This document shows positions 34,681-41,934 of a stretch of 64,000 bases of DNA, in pieces. The stretch is from Mycobacterium sp. ACS1612. Its GTDB lineage: Bacteria; Actinomycetota; Actinomycetes; Mycobacteriales; Mycobacteriaceae. The DNA lies in contig NZ_LZHZ01000049.1 of NCBI RefSeq assembly GCF_001667505.1, positions 33,605-97,604 on the forward strand, in the 5' to 3' direction. The notes below the pieces were generated by a model. That model ran no database searches. It was not told the origin of the DNA and saw nothing but the letters and a program-made list of their open reading frames with translations. Made by a program: the position numbers and the translations under genes. Position 1 is the first letter of the stretch; each line of letters starts with the position of its first letter.

Positions 34681-34716
34681 TACTCAAAAATGAATAATGC
34701 CATTCTCATATTGAGT
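34681..34716. promoter_or_regulatory. degenerate tandem inverted repeats before the Mam pair
   Basis: TACTCA-N4-TGAATA (34681-34696) and CTCA-TAT-TGAG (34705-34715), the second preceded by ATT to give an ATTCTC half-site at 34702. They sit 30-65 bases before the GTG of the Mce-associated protein gene. The similarity to the ATTCTC sites is only partial. The 147-base gap (34599-34745) contains no gene. Confidence 0.3.
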
Positions 34717-34745
34717 AGTGCTTTTGCAGCAACAAGGAGGTCGCT

Positions 34746-35579
34746 GTGCCGTCTTTCAGGCGCCGCGAGTCGGTGATCGACGCTGACCGTGTTGAGGCGC
34801 CGCCGCACGAACCTGAACGCGCGGCCGATGCGGCCGACGCGCTCGCCCTCGCCGAGGAAGCCGAAGCGGAGGCCGCAGAGGCGGAGGCGATTGCGGCCGC
34901 TGCCCGCGCCAGAGCACGTGCCATCCGGCTGCGGCGGCAGGCCCAGGCCGAGCCCGAGCCCGAGGCTTCCGAAGCCGTCGAATTGGTCGAACCCAGTGTG
35001 GCGGTCACTGATGACGCGGAGACCGAGAAGGTCGAGGAGGCCCAGGCGGCCGAGGAAACCGAGGCTCCGGTCCGCAGACGGAGCTCACTGCTGCTGCGGA
35101 TACTCAAGATCTTCACCACCGTGGTGGCCATCGCGTGCACGGCGGCGTTCATCACGCTCAGCGTGCTGATGGTGATCAACCACCGGCACCAGGCCGCCGA
35201 GGACCAGCGCCGCGCTGAATTCGCCGCGGCTGCGCGGCAGAGTGTCGTGACCTTGATGTCGCTGGACTTCAACAAGGCCAAGGAGGACGTGCAGCGCATC
35301 ATCGACAATTCGACGGGTCAGTTCCACGACGACTTCAAGGACCAGGCCGAGGACTTCATCAAGGTCACCCAGGACTCGAAGGTGATCACTGAGGTCACCG
35401 TCAACGCCACCGGCGTCGAGTCGATGACCGACGACTCGGCCGTCGTGCTGGTGTCAGCCACCTCGCGTGTCACCAACGCGGCAGGCGCCAAGCAGGAGCC
35501 GCGCTCCTGGCGGCTGTCGGTCAACCTCGACCGTGCCGGCGATCAAATCAAGATGTCGAAAGTGGAGTTCGTGCCGTGA
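34746..35579 (+). CDS. MCE-associated (Mam-type) membrane protein
   Basis: A 277-residue protein. Residues 1 to about 115 are cytosolic, charged and Ala/Glu/Arg-rich (probable coiled coil: EAEAEAAEAEAIAAAARARARA). One transmembrane helix follows (RILKIFTTVVAIACTAAFITL) and then an extracytoplasmic domain of about 130 residues of the Mam type (SVVTLMSLDFNKAKEDVQRIID, TGQFHDDF). Such proteins stabilise or assist Mce complexes. GTG start with AAGGAGG five bases upstream; coupled to the next gene by GTGA. Confidence 0.85.
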   Translation: MPSFRRRESVIDADRVEAPPHEPERAADAADALALAEEAEAEAAEAEAIAAAARARARAIRLRRQAQAEPEPEASEAVELVEPSVAVTDDAETEKVEEAQAAEETEAPVRRRSSLLLRILKIFTTVVAIACTAAFITLSVLMVINHRHQAAEDQRRAEFAAAARQSVVTLMSLDFNKAKEDVQRIIDNSTGQFHDDFKDQAEDFIKVTQDSKVITEVTVNATGVESMTDDSAVVLVSATSRVTNAAGAKQEPRSWRLSVNLDRAGDQIKMSKVEFVP

Positions 35580-36160
35580 CCGCCAACGACACCGACGTCG
35601 TGACCGACGTCGACGAAAAGTCAACCGACACAGCCGAATCGAAGCCGGCCAAGCCGAGTGCCCGTCGGCGCGCGGTGGTGGGCCGAATCGGTGCGGTCGT
35701 GTTGGCGGTCGCGCTGCTCGCCTCCGGCGGCGCCACCGCGTGGCTGTACTTCGGCCAGTACCGTGCTGACCGGCAGACCGACGGTGCGGCGGCCAACGTC
35801 GCACTGGACGCCGCGAAGGCAGGCACAGTGGCGATGCTGTCGTACTCGCCCGAAAGTCTGGACAAGGACTTCGCCAATGCGAAATCGCATCTGACGGGTG
35901 ACTTTCTCTCGTACTACACGAATTTCACCCAGCAGATCGTCACACCGGCCGCCAAGCAGAAGGCGGTCAAGACCTCCGCCGCCGTGGTGCGGGCCGCGGT
36001 GTCGGAGATGCATCCGGATTCTGCGCTGGTGCTGGTGTTCATCAACCAGAACACCACCAGCAAGGAGAATCCGGACGGTGCATTCGCTGCGAGCGCGGTC
36101 AAGGTGGGGCTGAAGAGGATCAACGGCACCTGGCTGATTTCGTCGTTCGACCCCGTGTAG
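35576..36160 (+). CDS. second MCE-associated (Mam-type) membrane protein
   Basis: A 194-residue protein with the same plan as its neighbour but a shorter cytosolic part: a transmembrane helix at about residues 39-58 (GAVVLAVALLASGGATAWLYF) and an outer domain with AKAGTVAMLSYSPESLDKDFANAKSHLTGDF and a final NGTWLISSFDPV. The two-gene arrangement mirrors the paired Mam/Mas genes of mycobacteria. It lies about 13.5 kb from the window's own mce operon, so it may serve that system or another one in the genome. Confidence 0.85.
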   Translation: MTANDTDVVTDVDEKSTDTAESKPAKPSARRRAVVGRIGAVVLAVALLASGGATAWLYFGQYRADRQTDGAAANVALDAAKAGTVAMLSYSPESLDKDFANAKSHLTGDFLSYYTNFTQQIVTPAAKQKAVKTSAAVVRAAVSEMHPDSALVLVFINQNTTSKENPDGAFAASAVKVGLKRINGTWLISSFDPV

Positions 36161-36170
36161 CGTCGGCGCC

Positions 36171-37169
36171 GTGGCGGATCCCAAGCCTGCGGACATGGTG
36201 CTGTCGGGTGGCGGTGTCAAGGGAATCGGGCTGGTAGGTGCCGTCGTCGCGCTTATGGACGGCGGGTACCGCGCCCAACGCGTCTCAGGCACGTCGGCGG
36301 GGTCCATCGTCGGCGCGATCCTGGCGGCCGCGGCGATGGGCGACCAGCTCACCCCCGACGAGGTGAAACAGCTTGCACTGCAACTGGATTACCGCAAATT
36401 CACCGACGCAGGTCCCGTCGAGCGAGTGCCGCTGCTCGGCCCGTCGCTGGCGGTGCTGCGCGGAACGGGCATCTACAAGGGCGATTACGCGCAGGACTGG
36501 GTGCGCAGCGAACTCGCCAACCTCGGCGTGCGCACGTTCGGCGACCTGGCCATCGACGACGACGAACTGCCGCCCGAGCGGCGCTACAAACTGGTCGTCA
36601 CGGTCGCCGACGTGACGACGGGGCAAGTGGTCCGACTGCCATGGGACTACCGCAGGATCTACGGCATCGACCCCGACGAACAGTCGGTCGCTGCCGCGGT
36701 GCGCGCCTCGATGTCGATCCCGTTCTTCTTCCGCCCGGTCACGCTGACCGCAGCCACCGGGTTGACGTCCACGTTGGTCGACGGCGGAATCCTGTCGAAC
36801 TTCCCGATCGACTCGCTGGATCGCCACGACGGGCGACCGCCGCGCTGGCCCAGCTTCGGCGTCACGGTGCTACCGAACCTCCCAGAGGGCAACGACAAGG
36901 TGATTCCGGCGCTCGCGCCCTTCCGGGTTGTCGCGCCGCCCTTGTTGGAGGACGTCATCACTACCGCGTTGGTCGGCCGCGATCAGGCCTATCTCAACGA
37001 GCCGTGGGTGAATGCGCGCACCATCCGGGTGGACTCGACCGACGTCGGCTTCCTCGATTTCGACATCTCAGACAACGAGATCGAAGCACAGTACGTGAAG
37101 GGGTACGCCGCCGCCGAGCAGTTCCTGGCTGGCTGGGACTGGCACGCCTACCTTGATCGCTTCCGCTGA
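36171..37169 (+). CDS. patatin-like phospholipase family protein
   Basis: A 332-residue patatin-fold lipid acyl hydrolase: oxyanion loop LSGGGVKGIG (residues 11-20), nucleophile GTSAGS with Ser42, and the catalytic-dyad Asp204 in LVDGGILSNFP. All three elements are intact, so it should hydrolyse acyl esters such as phospholipids. GTG start ten bases after the Mam stop; the stop overlaps the IspD-like start by one base (TGATG). No signal peptide. Confidence 0.92.
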   Translation: MADPKPADMVLSGGGVKGIGLVGAVVALMDGGYRAQRVSGTSAGSIVGAILAAAAMGDQLTPDEVKQLALQLDYRKFTDAGPVERVPLLGPSLAVLRGTGIYKGDYAQDWVRSELANLGVRTFGDLAIDDDELPPERRYKLVVTVADVTTGQVVRLPWDYRRIYGIDPDEQSVAAAVRASMSIPFFFRPVTLTAATGLTSTLVDGGILSNFPIDSLDRHDGRPPRWPSFGVTVLPNLPEGNDKVIPALAPFRVVAPPLLEDVITTALVGRDQAYLNEPWVNARTIRVDSTDVGFLDFDISDNEIEAQYVKGYAAAEQFLAGWDWHAYLDRFR

Positions 37170-37828
37170 TGGCAGGCGATCTGGCGGCGATCCTGCCGCT
37201 GTGTGCGATGTCGGCCCACGCGGCTTTCGTGCCGTTGGCGGGGGAGACGCCGCTGGTGCGCGTTGCCCGCACGATGCGCGGTGCCGCAGTGGTCGCCGCC
37301 GCCGAATCATTGGCCGACCGTGCGCGGGAAACGCTTGCGGGCCAAGGTTTACCGATGATCGACGTGGTGACGGTGACGGGCCCGGATTCGCGAGCCGGAT
37401 GCATCGGCGCAGCGCTGCGAGCCTTCGCGGATCCGCCGCATCAGGTGCTGATCCACGACATCCGCAGGCCATTGACGCCGACAAGCCTGGGCGACAGGGT
37501 GATTGACGAGCTGCGGGCCGGCGCTTCGGTGGTGATGCCCATGCTGCCGGTGACCGACAGCGTGAAGACCGTCGACGCGCAGGGGTCGGTGACCGGCACC
37601 CTCGATCGTTCGCTGCTGCGGGTGGTGCAGTATCCGCACGGGTTCACCTTGGATCACCTCACCCGCCTGCTGGAACAGCGCAGGACCCAAGACTTCGACG
37701 AACTCGACGAAGCGCTGCGCACGAAGACGCCGGTGAGGTTCGTCGATGGCGACGCCGACGCGTTCGTCGTCGAACTGCCAAGGGACACCGACTATGTTGA
37801 GGCGGTCATCGCCTGCCGGCCCCAGTGA
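37169..37828 (+). CDS. degenerate IspD-like (cytidylyltransferase-fold) protein
   Basis: A 219-residue protein with the overall plan of 2-C-methyl-D-erythritol 4-phosphate cytidylyltransferase: IHDIRRPLTP corresponds to the IHDAARP motif, and VVMPMLPVTDSVKTVD and VQYPHGF correspond to the substrate and QTPQAF segments. The N-terminal nucleotide-binding GxGxRxG...P(K)Q signature is absent (ILPLCAMSAHAAFVPLAG instead). CTP turnover is therefore doubtful. Coupled to the patatin; its 3' end overlaps the convergent intact IspD-like gene by 23 bases. Confidence 0.7.
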   Translation: MAGDLAAILPLCAMSAHAAFVPLAGETPLVRVARTMRGAAVVAAAESLADRARETLAGQGLPMIDVVTVTGPDSRAGCIGAALRAFADPPHQVLIHDIRRPLTPTSLGDRVIDELRAGASVVMPMLPVTDSVKTVDAQGSVTGTLDRSLLRVVQYPHGFTLDHLTRLLEQRRTQDFDELDEALRTKTPVRFVDGDADAFVVELPRDTDYVEAVIACRPQ

Positions 37829-38564
37829 GCAGTCGAGCCGCGACGGCGACGTCGGTGGCGTAGGTGACCTTCAGGTTGGCCTGCTCGCCGGGGAACGTGC
37901 GGACCTGCTCGTCGGTGTACTTCTCGATGCACGACGACGTGTCGGTGCCTTCGAATCCGTCGGCGTCGGCGGCCAGGTAAGCGCGCAGTAGAGGCCGCGC
38001 GCGAAACGCCTGTGGGGTCTGCACCCGCACCAGTGCACTGCCGATTGCCTCGACTCCGGCAGGCCGCTGATGCACCACATCCGCAATGGCCAACGCCGGT
38101 ATCGCGCCGCCGAACTCGCGCGCAAGCGATAGTGCATTGACGAACATGCCGCTGGCCGCCAAGGGCCTGGCCGCGTCGTGGATCAGCACCACGTCGACTG
38201 CACCGGACTCGATGTCGTCGGCGAGGTAGCGCAGCACGTTGAACTCTGAGGCATGCCTGGTGTCGCCACCCTCTACCAGTTCCACAGCGGTGTCGGGCAA
38301 CTCGGCGGCAACGGTGTCGCGGGCGAGGTCCAGTTCACCTTTCCGATACACCAACACCGTCCTCGCGATTTCTTCGACGGCGGCCACCGCGCCCAGCGAC
38401 CAGGCGACCATGCTGCGGCCAGCCAGCGGCAGGTACGCCTTGTTGCCCTCGGCGCCGACACGCGTGCCGAGGCCGGCCGCCAGCACCACGCCGACCGCGT
38501 AGCGTCTCACTTGCGTTGCGGGACAATGGGTTCGGATGGCACTGAGGTCATCACTCTGCGACAT
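37806..38564 (-). CDS. IspD-like 2-C-methyl-D-erythritol 4-phosphate cytidylyltransferase
   Basis: A 252-residue nucleotidyltransferase: LAAGLGTRVGAEGNKAYLPLAG (the signature with K in NKAY), IHDAARPL, and VQTPQAFR are present. The C-terminal segment reads GTDTSSCIEK where classical IspD has a TDDAS-type stretch. It may be an IspD paralogue rather than the housekeeping enzyme of the MEP pathway, which usually sits with ispF. ATG 38564 overlaps the PPOX stop by 14 bases; a GTG at 38510 is an alternative start. Confidence 0.75.
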   Translation of the reverse strand: MSQSDDLSAIRTHCPATQVRRYAVGVVLAAGLGTRVGAEGNKAYLPLAGRSMVAWSLGAVAAVEEIARTVLVYRKGELDLARDTVAAELPDTAVELVEGGDTRHASEFNVLRYLADDIESGAVDVVLIHDAARPLAASGMFVNALSLAREFGGAIPALAIADVVHQRPAGVEAIGSALVRVQTPQAFRARPLLRAYLAADADGFEGTDTSSCIEKYTDEQVRTFPGEQANLKVTYATDVAVAARLLTGAGRR

Positions 38565-38973
38565 TGAACGCCTTGATCACCTTGGTCGGCTTGATGCGCA
38601 CGACGAGCTCACCTGGTACGCCGTTGCGCCGGCCGTACTCTTCGGCCCTGTCTGCGCCCATGTAGCGGCCACCGGTTCTGGTCGCGATGTCGAGCACGTC
38701 CTGCGGATCCTCGCCGATGGTCGCGATGCCCTGGACCTGAACGAACGAGTACGGCGGTTGCGAGTCGTCGACACACATCACCACCCGCGGATCCCGGGTC
38801 AGCGCACGACCTTTCGCGGTGTTCTTGCCCGTATTGAAGGCCAGCTCACCGTTGTCCACCACGAACCAGACCGGCGCGACGAGCGGTCGGCCGTCGGATG
38901 CGAGGTAGCCGAGTAGCCCGGTGCGGGTGCCTTCAGCCAGGAATTCGACGACATCGTCGGAAAGTGCTTCCAC
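38551..38973 (-). CDS. PPOX-class F420-dependent oxidoreductase-like protein
   Basis: A 140-residue split-barrel flavin/F420-binding protein: GLLGYLASDGRPLVAPVWFVVD, NTGKNTAKGRALTRDPRV and VQGIATIGEDPQD are the usual strands of the pyridoxamine 5'-phosphate oxidase-like family. Mycobacterial members commonly use F420 in reductions of unsaturated small molecules. GTG 38973 is preceded by a leaderless-type promoter. It is coupled with the downstream IspD-like gene. Confidence 0.85.
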   Translation of the reverse strand: MEALSDDVVEFLAEGTRTGLLGYLASDGRPLVAPVWFVVDNGELAFNTGKNTAKGRALTRDPRVVMCVDDSQPPYSFVQVQGIATIGEDPQDVLDIATRTGGRYMGADRAEEYGRRNGVPGELVVRIKPTKVIKAFNVAE

Positions 38974-38979
38974 GCCACC

Positions 38980-38985
38980 ACAGTA
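38980..38985 (-). promoter_or_regulatory. candidate leaderless -10 element (TACTGT)
   Basis: Read on the minus strand, TACTGT is followed by six bases and then the GTG at 38973. This matches the TAnnnT rule for leaderless mycobacterial genes. No good -35 is seen. Confidence 0.4.
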
Positions 38986-39000
38986 GACCGCCTCGACGGT

Positions 39001-39117
39001 TCAGTCCTCCGCGTGGCGGTTGTAGTCCCAGCGTTCCAGCCGCGCCTGCAGGTCGTACAAGCCCAGTGCGGCAAGCGGTGTGCCGATGGACATGCAGATC
39101 ATCAGAAGCGCGTTCAT
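39001..39117 (-). CDS. 38-residue predicted membrane peptide
   Basis: MNALLMICMSIGTPLAALGL forms one membrane helix, followed by a charged amphipathic tail (YDLQARLERWDYNRHAED). The composition and the clean start directly after the BTAD gene (eight bases) favour a real small gene. It is a likely membrane-associated microprotein, possibly co-expressed with the regulator gene upstream. The longer open frame to 39282 is antisense sequence inside the regulator. Function unknown. Confidence 0.55.
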   Translation of the reverse strand: MNALLMICMSIGTPLAALGLYDLQARLERWDYNRHAED

Positions 39118-39125
39118 GGTCTTCT

Positions 39126-39695
39126 CTAGTCGTTCTTGGACTTCCGGACGGAATGAAGCGTATGTGCCGACCGCATGGACCCACACGCGTAGGCGGCTAC
39201 CTGCTTTTCCGACCCGCCGCTCAACGCGTCGCGTGCCGCCTTGCGGATGGCGCGGTAGCGCTGACGTTCGGCGTGCGCCCATGGTTCGGACCAGCCGTCG
39301 AGAAGTTCACCTGCGCGAAGCAGCGGCAGCAGGTCGGCCACGAACTGCGGGTCGACCGGCGCGTCGGCGTCGAGCAGGTGCTCGATCTGGTCGGCGGCGT
39401 CGTGCCAATCCACCGATACGTCGGACGCGAGCGCGATGTACTGGGGATCGACTTCGAGCAGCGGATCCGCGCCGACCGGCCGCAGCCGCCACATCGTGGA
39501 GCGCAGGCTCGCGATCGCACGCCTGGTCTGCGCATGCGGCCACAGCATCGCGCACACCCACAGCCGGTGCACCGGCCTGCGTTTGAGCGCGACAAGAGCG
39601 ATCAACCGCTGGCACGCGGGAGGTAGCTCCACCACCTCCTCACCTCGGTGAAGGGCGAACTGTCCGAGCAGCTTGAGCGCAAATTCATCCGACAC
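39126..39695 (-). CDS. truncated BTAD/SARP-type transcriptional regulator
   Basis: A 189-residue protein that begins as a SARP-type winged-helix activator: FALKLLGQFALHRGEEVVELPPACQRLIALVAL, then TRRAIASLRSTMWRLR as the recognition part and the start of the bacterial transcriptional activation domain (VSVDWHDAADQIEHLLD, LLDGWSEPWAHAERQRYRAIR). Intact relatives continue with further TPR-like helices. Here the sequence after AARDALSGGSE changes to low-complexity residues (SMRSAHTLHSVRKSKND), so the C-terminus looks frameshifted or truncated. Function doubtful. Confidence 0.65.
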   Translation of the reverse strand: MSDEFALKLLGQFALHRGEEVVELPPACQRLIALVALKRRPVHRLWVCAMLWPHAQTRRAIASLRSTMWRLRPVGADPLLEVDPQYIALASDVSVDWHDAADQIEHLLDADAPVDPQFVADLLPLLRAGELLDGWSEPWAHAERQRYRAIRKAARDALSGGSEKQVAAYACGSMRSAHTLHSVRKSKND

Positions 39696-39759
39696 ATCTC
39701 GATCGTCGGTCTGTTAGCCGGTGATGGCATGCGTAGTCGACTACTTGTTTTTTGCGCGC

Positions 39760-40139
39760 GAGTAGGTCGGGCGGACTCGAGCACCGGTTGGGGCCGCCTC
39801 CCCAGCTCCCGCTCGGCTTTCCCGTGGTCGAGCTTCGGCCAGATGTGCATCAGCCGGACGTTGCCGCTGATCAGCTGTGAGTCGCGGCCCAGCGCGGCGC
39901 GCACGTCGCCGGCGTATCCCATGCCGTACATGACCCACAGCGGCATCCGCGTCGTCGTCGAAGATGTCGCCGTAGCGGCACTCGACGGCACCCTTCTCGA
40001 CCAGGTCCTCGATACCCTGCGTCGGGCTGGTCGGGCGCAGGATGACCCGCACGTCGTCGCCGCGTTGCACCAACTGTCGGGTGACGTGGGAGCCGAGGAA
40101 CCCACTTGCGCCCATCACCAACTTCTTGCCCCCCGCCAT
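39760..40139 (-). pseudogene. NAD-dependent epimerase/dehydratase pseudogene (internal deletion and frameshift)
   Basis: Starting at ATG 40139, about 62 codons read as the N-terminus of an extended SDR (KKLVMGASGFLGSHVTRQL, VRVILRPTS, YGDIFDD). Near 39946-39953 the similarity jumps to another frame and to the C-terminus of the same family (MPLWVMYGMGYAGDV, SGNVRLMHIWPKLDHGKAERELG), ending near 39760. About 200 residues of the middle, including the catalytic YxxxK, are missing. The 3' limit is approximate. It was probably a dihydroflavonol-reductase-like epimerase of about 330 residues. Confidence 0.8.
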
Positions 40140-40172
40140 GGGGTGAAATGTAGCTGTGAGAGGACTGGATCG

Positions 40173-41435
40173 ATGACTGAGGCGCAACCGCAGCGGCCTG
40201 CGGTGCAGGCGCATCGGATCCGCAGGATGGCCGGGCGCGACCCGCACGAAGAGCACCGGGTGGCCACTCCGCTGGAGCTGCTGTTCGACCTGACGTTCGT
40301 CGTCGCGTTCGGTATCGCGGCGAGCGAGTACGCGCACATGCTCGCCGAGGACCACGTCCGCGCCGGACTGCTCGGGTTCTCTTTCGCCGCCTTCGCGATC
40401 TGCTGGGCCTGGATCAACTTCGCGTGGTTCGCGTCGGCCTATGACACCGACGACTGGATCTACCGGCTGATGACCATGCTCCAGATGGTCGGTGTGATCG
40501 TGCTGGCGCTCGGCTTGCCGCAGATGTACGCATCGATCGAACACGGCGGCCACGTCGCAAACGAAGTCATGGTGGCCGGGTACGTCATCATGCGGATCGC
40601 ATTGGTGGCGCAGTGGTTACGCGCGGCCAAACAGGACCCGGGCCGGCGCGCGGCGTGCCTGACTTACGCCACCGCCGTCACCGTCGCGCAGATCGGCTGG
40701 GCCGCCAGCATCTTCCTGCACACCTCGCTGGCTGCCACGTTCGCAGTCGTTTTCGTGCTGATCGGCATCGAGTTGCTCGGCCCGCTACTGGCCGAGACCC
40801 GCATCGCGAAGACGCCGTGGCACGCCCACCACATCACCGAGCGCTACAGCCTGCTGACCATCATCGCGCTCGGCGAAGGTGTCGTGGGAACGGTGGCCAC
40901 GGTGTCGGCTGCCGTAGGCGCGCAGGGCTGGTCGTACGACGCGATCTTCGTGGCAGTGGCGGGCATCGGCCTCACCTTCGGCATGTGGTGGACGTATTTC
41001 GTGGCGCCGCAGGCCGATCTGCTGCATGCCCACCGGGAGCGGTCGTTCTTCTTCGGCTACTTCCACATCGTCACGTTCGCCGCCATCGTCGCCACTGGGG
41101 CCGGTCTGCATGCCGCCGCGTACTACATCGAGCACCAGTCCGAACTCGGCTCCGTAGGCACCGTGTTGTCCGTCGCGGTGCCGGTGGGGATCTACATCTT
41201 GTCGGTCTATGCGCTGTATGCACGGTTGGCGCGCATCGTGGATCCGTTCCACGTGCTGCTGCTGGTGTTGACCGCCGCGGTGCTCGGGGTGGCGGTGTGG
41301 CTGGCGGCCGCAGGCATCTCGATGGCGAACTGCCTGTTGGTTGTCACGCTGGCGCCGATGGTCACCGTGGTCGGCTACGAGACGCTCGGGCATCGGCACG
41401 CCGCCGACGCGATCGCCAGAAACCTCGACGAGTGA
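40173..41435 (+). CDS. ltrA: low temperature requirement protein A (LtrA) family membrane protein
   Basis: A 420-residue protein that starts with the LtrA signature EEHRVATPLELLFDLTFVVAFGIAASEYAH and continues with about ten hydrophobic segments (for example AGLLGFSFAAFAICWAWINF, LMTMLQMVGVIVLALGL, HHITERYSLLTIIALGEGVVGTV). The family is predicted to be integral membrane, with unknown transport or stress function. AGAGGA precedes ATG 40173; the longer frame to 39648 is antisense to the pseudogene. It is divergent from the epimerase pseudogene. Confidence 0.9.
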   Translation: MTEAQPQRPAVQAHRIRRMAGRDPHEEHRVATPLELLFDLTFVVAFGIAASEYAHMLAEDHVRAGLLGFSFAAFAICWAWINFAWFASAYDTDDWIYRLMTMLQMVGVIVLALGLPQMYASIEHGGHVANEVMVAGYVIMRIALVAQWLRAAKQDPGRRAACLTYATAVTVAQIGWAASIFLHTSLAATFAVVFVLIGIELLGPLLAETRIAKTPWHAHHITERYSLLTIIALGEGVVGTVATVSAAVGAQGWSYDAIFVAVAGIGLTFGMWWTYFVAPQADLLHAHRERSFFFGYFHIVTFAAIVATGAGLHAAAYYIEHQSELGSVGTVLSVAVPVGIYILSVYALYARLARIVDPFHVLLLVLTAAVLGVAVWLAAAGISMANCLLVVTLAPMVTVVGYETLGHRHAADAIARNLDE

Positions 41436-41504
41436 CGTCGTGAGCGGTTTTGCCTGGATGCCATCCGGGTAAGCGTCAGGGCACGATTTGATCGAGGAGC
41501 CACC

Positions 41505-41924
41505 ATGCCGAAGACATCCAAGAGCGGTTCTGCCAAGAAGAGTGAGCTGCCCAGCACCCTGCAGAAGTCGTCTGCCAAGGCGCAGCGCACCTTCGCCAAG
41601 GCTCACGATGCGGCGGCGAAGGAGTATGGCGAAGGTGAGCGCGCTCATCGTGTCGCGTACAGCGCGTTGAAGCACAGCTTCGAAAAGGTGGGTGACCACT
41701 GGGAGCCGAAATCGCAGAAGGGACCGTCAGATTCGCGGGCCCGCAGCGGCGGACCGAATCCAAAGGGCAAGTCCGCCGAAGGCGTTGACGCGAACGCATC
41801 GAAGAAGCACCTCGTGGAAGTGGCTCGCGAGCTGGATATCTCGGGTCGATCGACGATGAGCAAGGAAGAACTGGTGTCGGCGATCAAGAAAGCGAACCGG
41901 CGCGCGACGGCGCGCAACCGCTGA
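41505..41924 (+). CDS. ChaB domain / Rho-N (SAP-like) domain protein
   Basis: A 139-residue basic protein. The ChaB-like part (LPSTLQKSSAKAQRTFAKAHDAAAKEYGEGERAHRVAYSALKHSFEKVGDHW) occupies residues 15-67; a linker follows; the C-terminus is a Rho N-terminal/SAP-type helix-turn-helix (KKHLVEVARELDISGRSTMSKEELVSAIKKAN). Such combinations suggest nucleic-acid binding and stress-related roles. It is convergent with the MFS gene and ends inside a shared hairpin. Confidence 0.9.
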   Translation: MPKTSKSGSAKKSELPSTLQKSSAKAQRTFAKAHDAAAKEYGEGERAHRVAYSALKHSFEKVGDHWEPKSQKGPSDSRARSGGPNPKGKSAEGVDANASKKHLVEVARELDISGRSTMSKEELVSAIKKANRRATARNR

Positions 41925-41934
41925 GTCTCAGCGG
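41918..41934. terminator. hairpin between convergent genes (bidirectional terminator-like)
   Basis: CCGCTGA-GTC-TCAGCGG: perfect 7-base arms with a 3-base loop. The arms contain both stop codons (TGA at 41922-41924 on plus, TGA at 41930-41928 on minus). No U-tract follows. Stops buried in such hairpins between convergent mycobacterial genes probably slow or end transcription from both sides. Confidence 0.5.

Noticed and set aside
39648..40172. N-terminal extension of LtrA by 175 residues
   Set aside because: The extension is antisense to the epimerase pseudogene; the LtrA family start and an AGAGGA ribosome site place the start at 40173.
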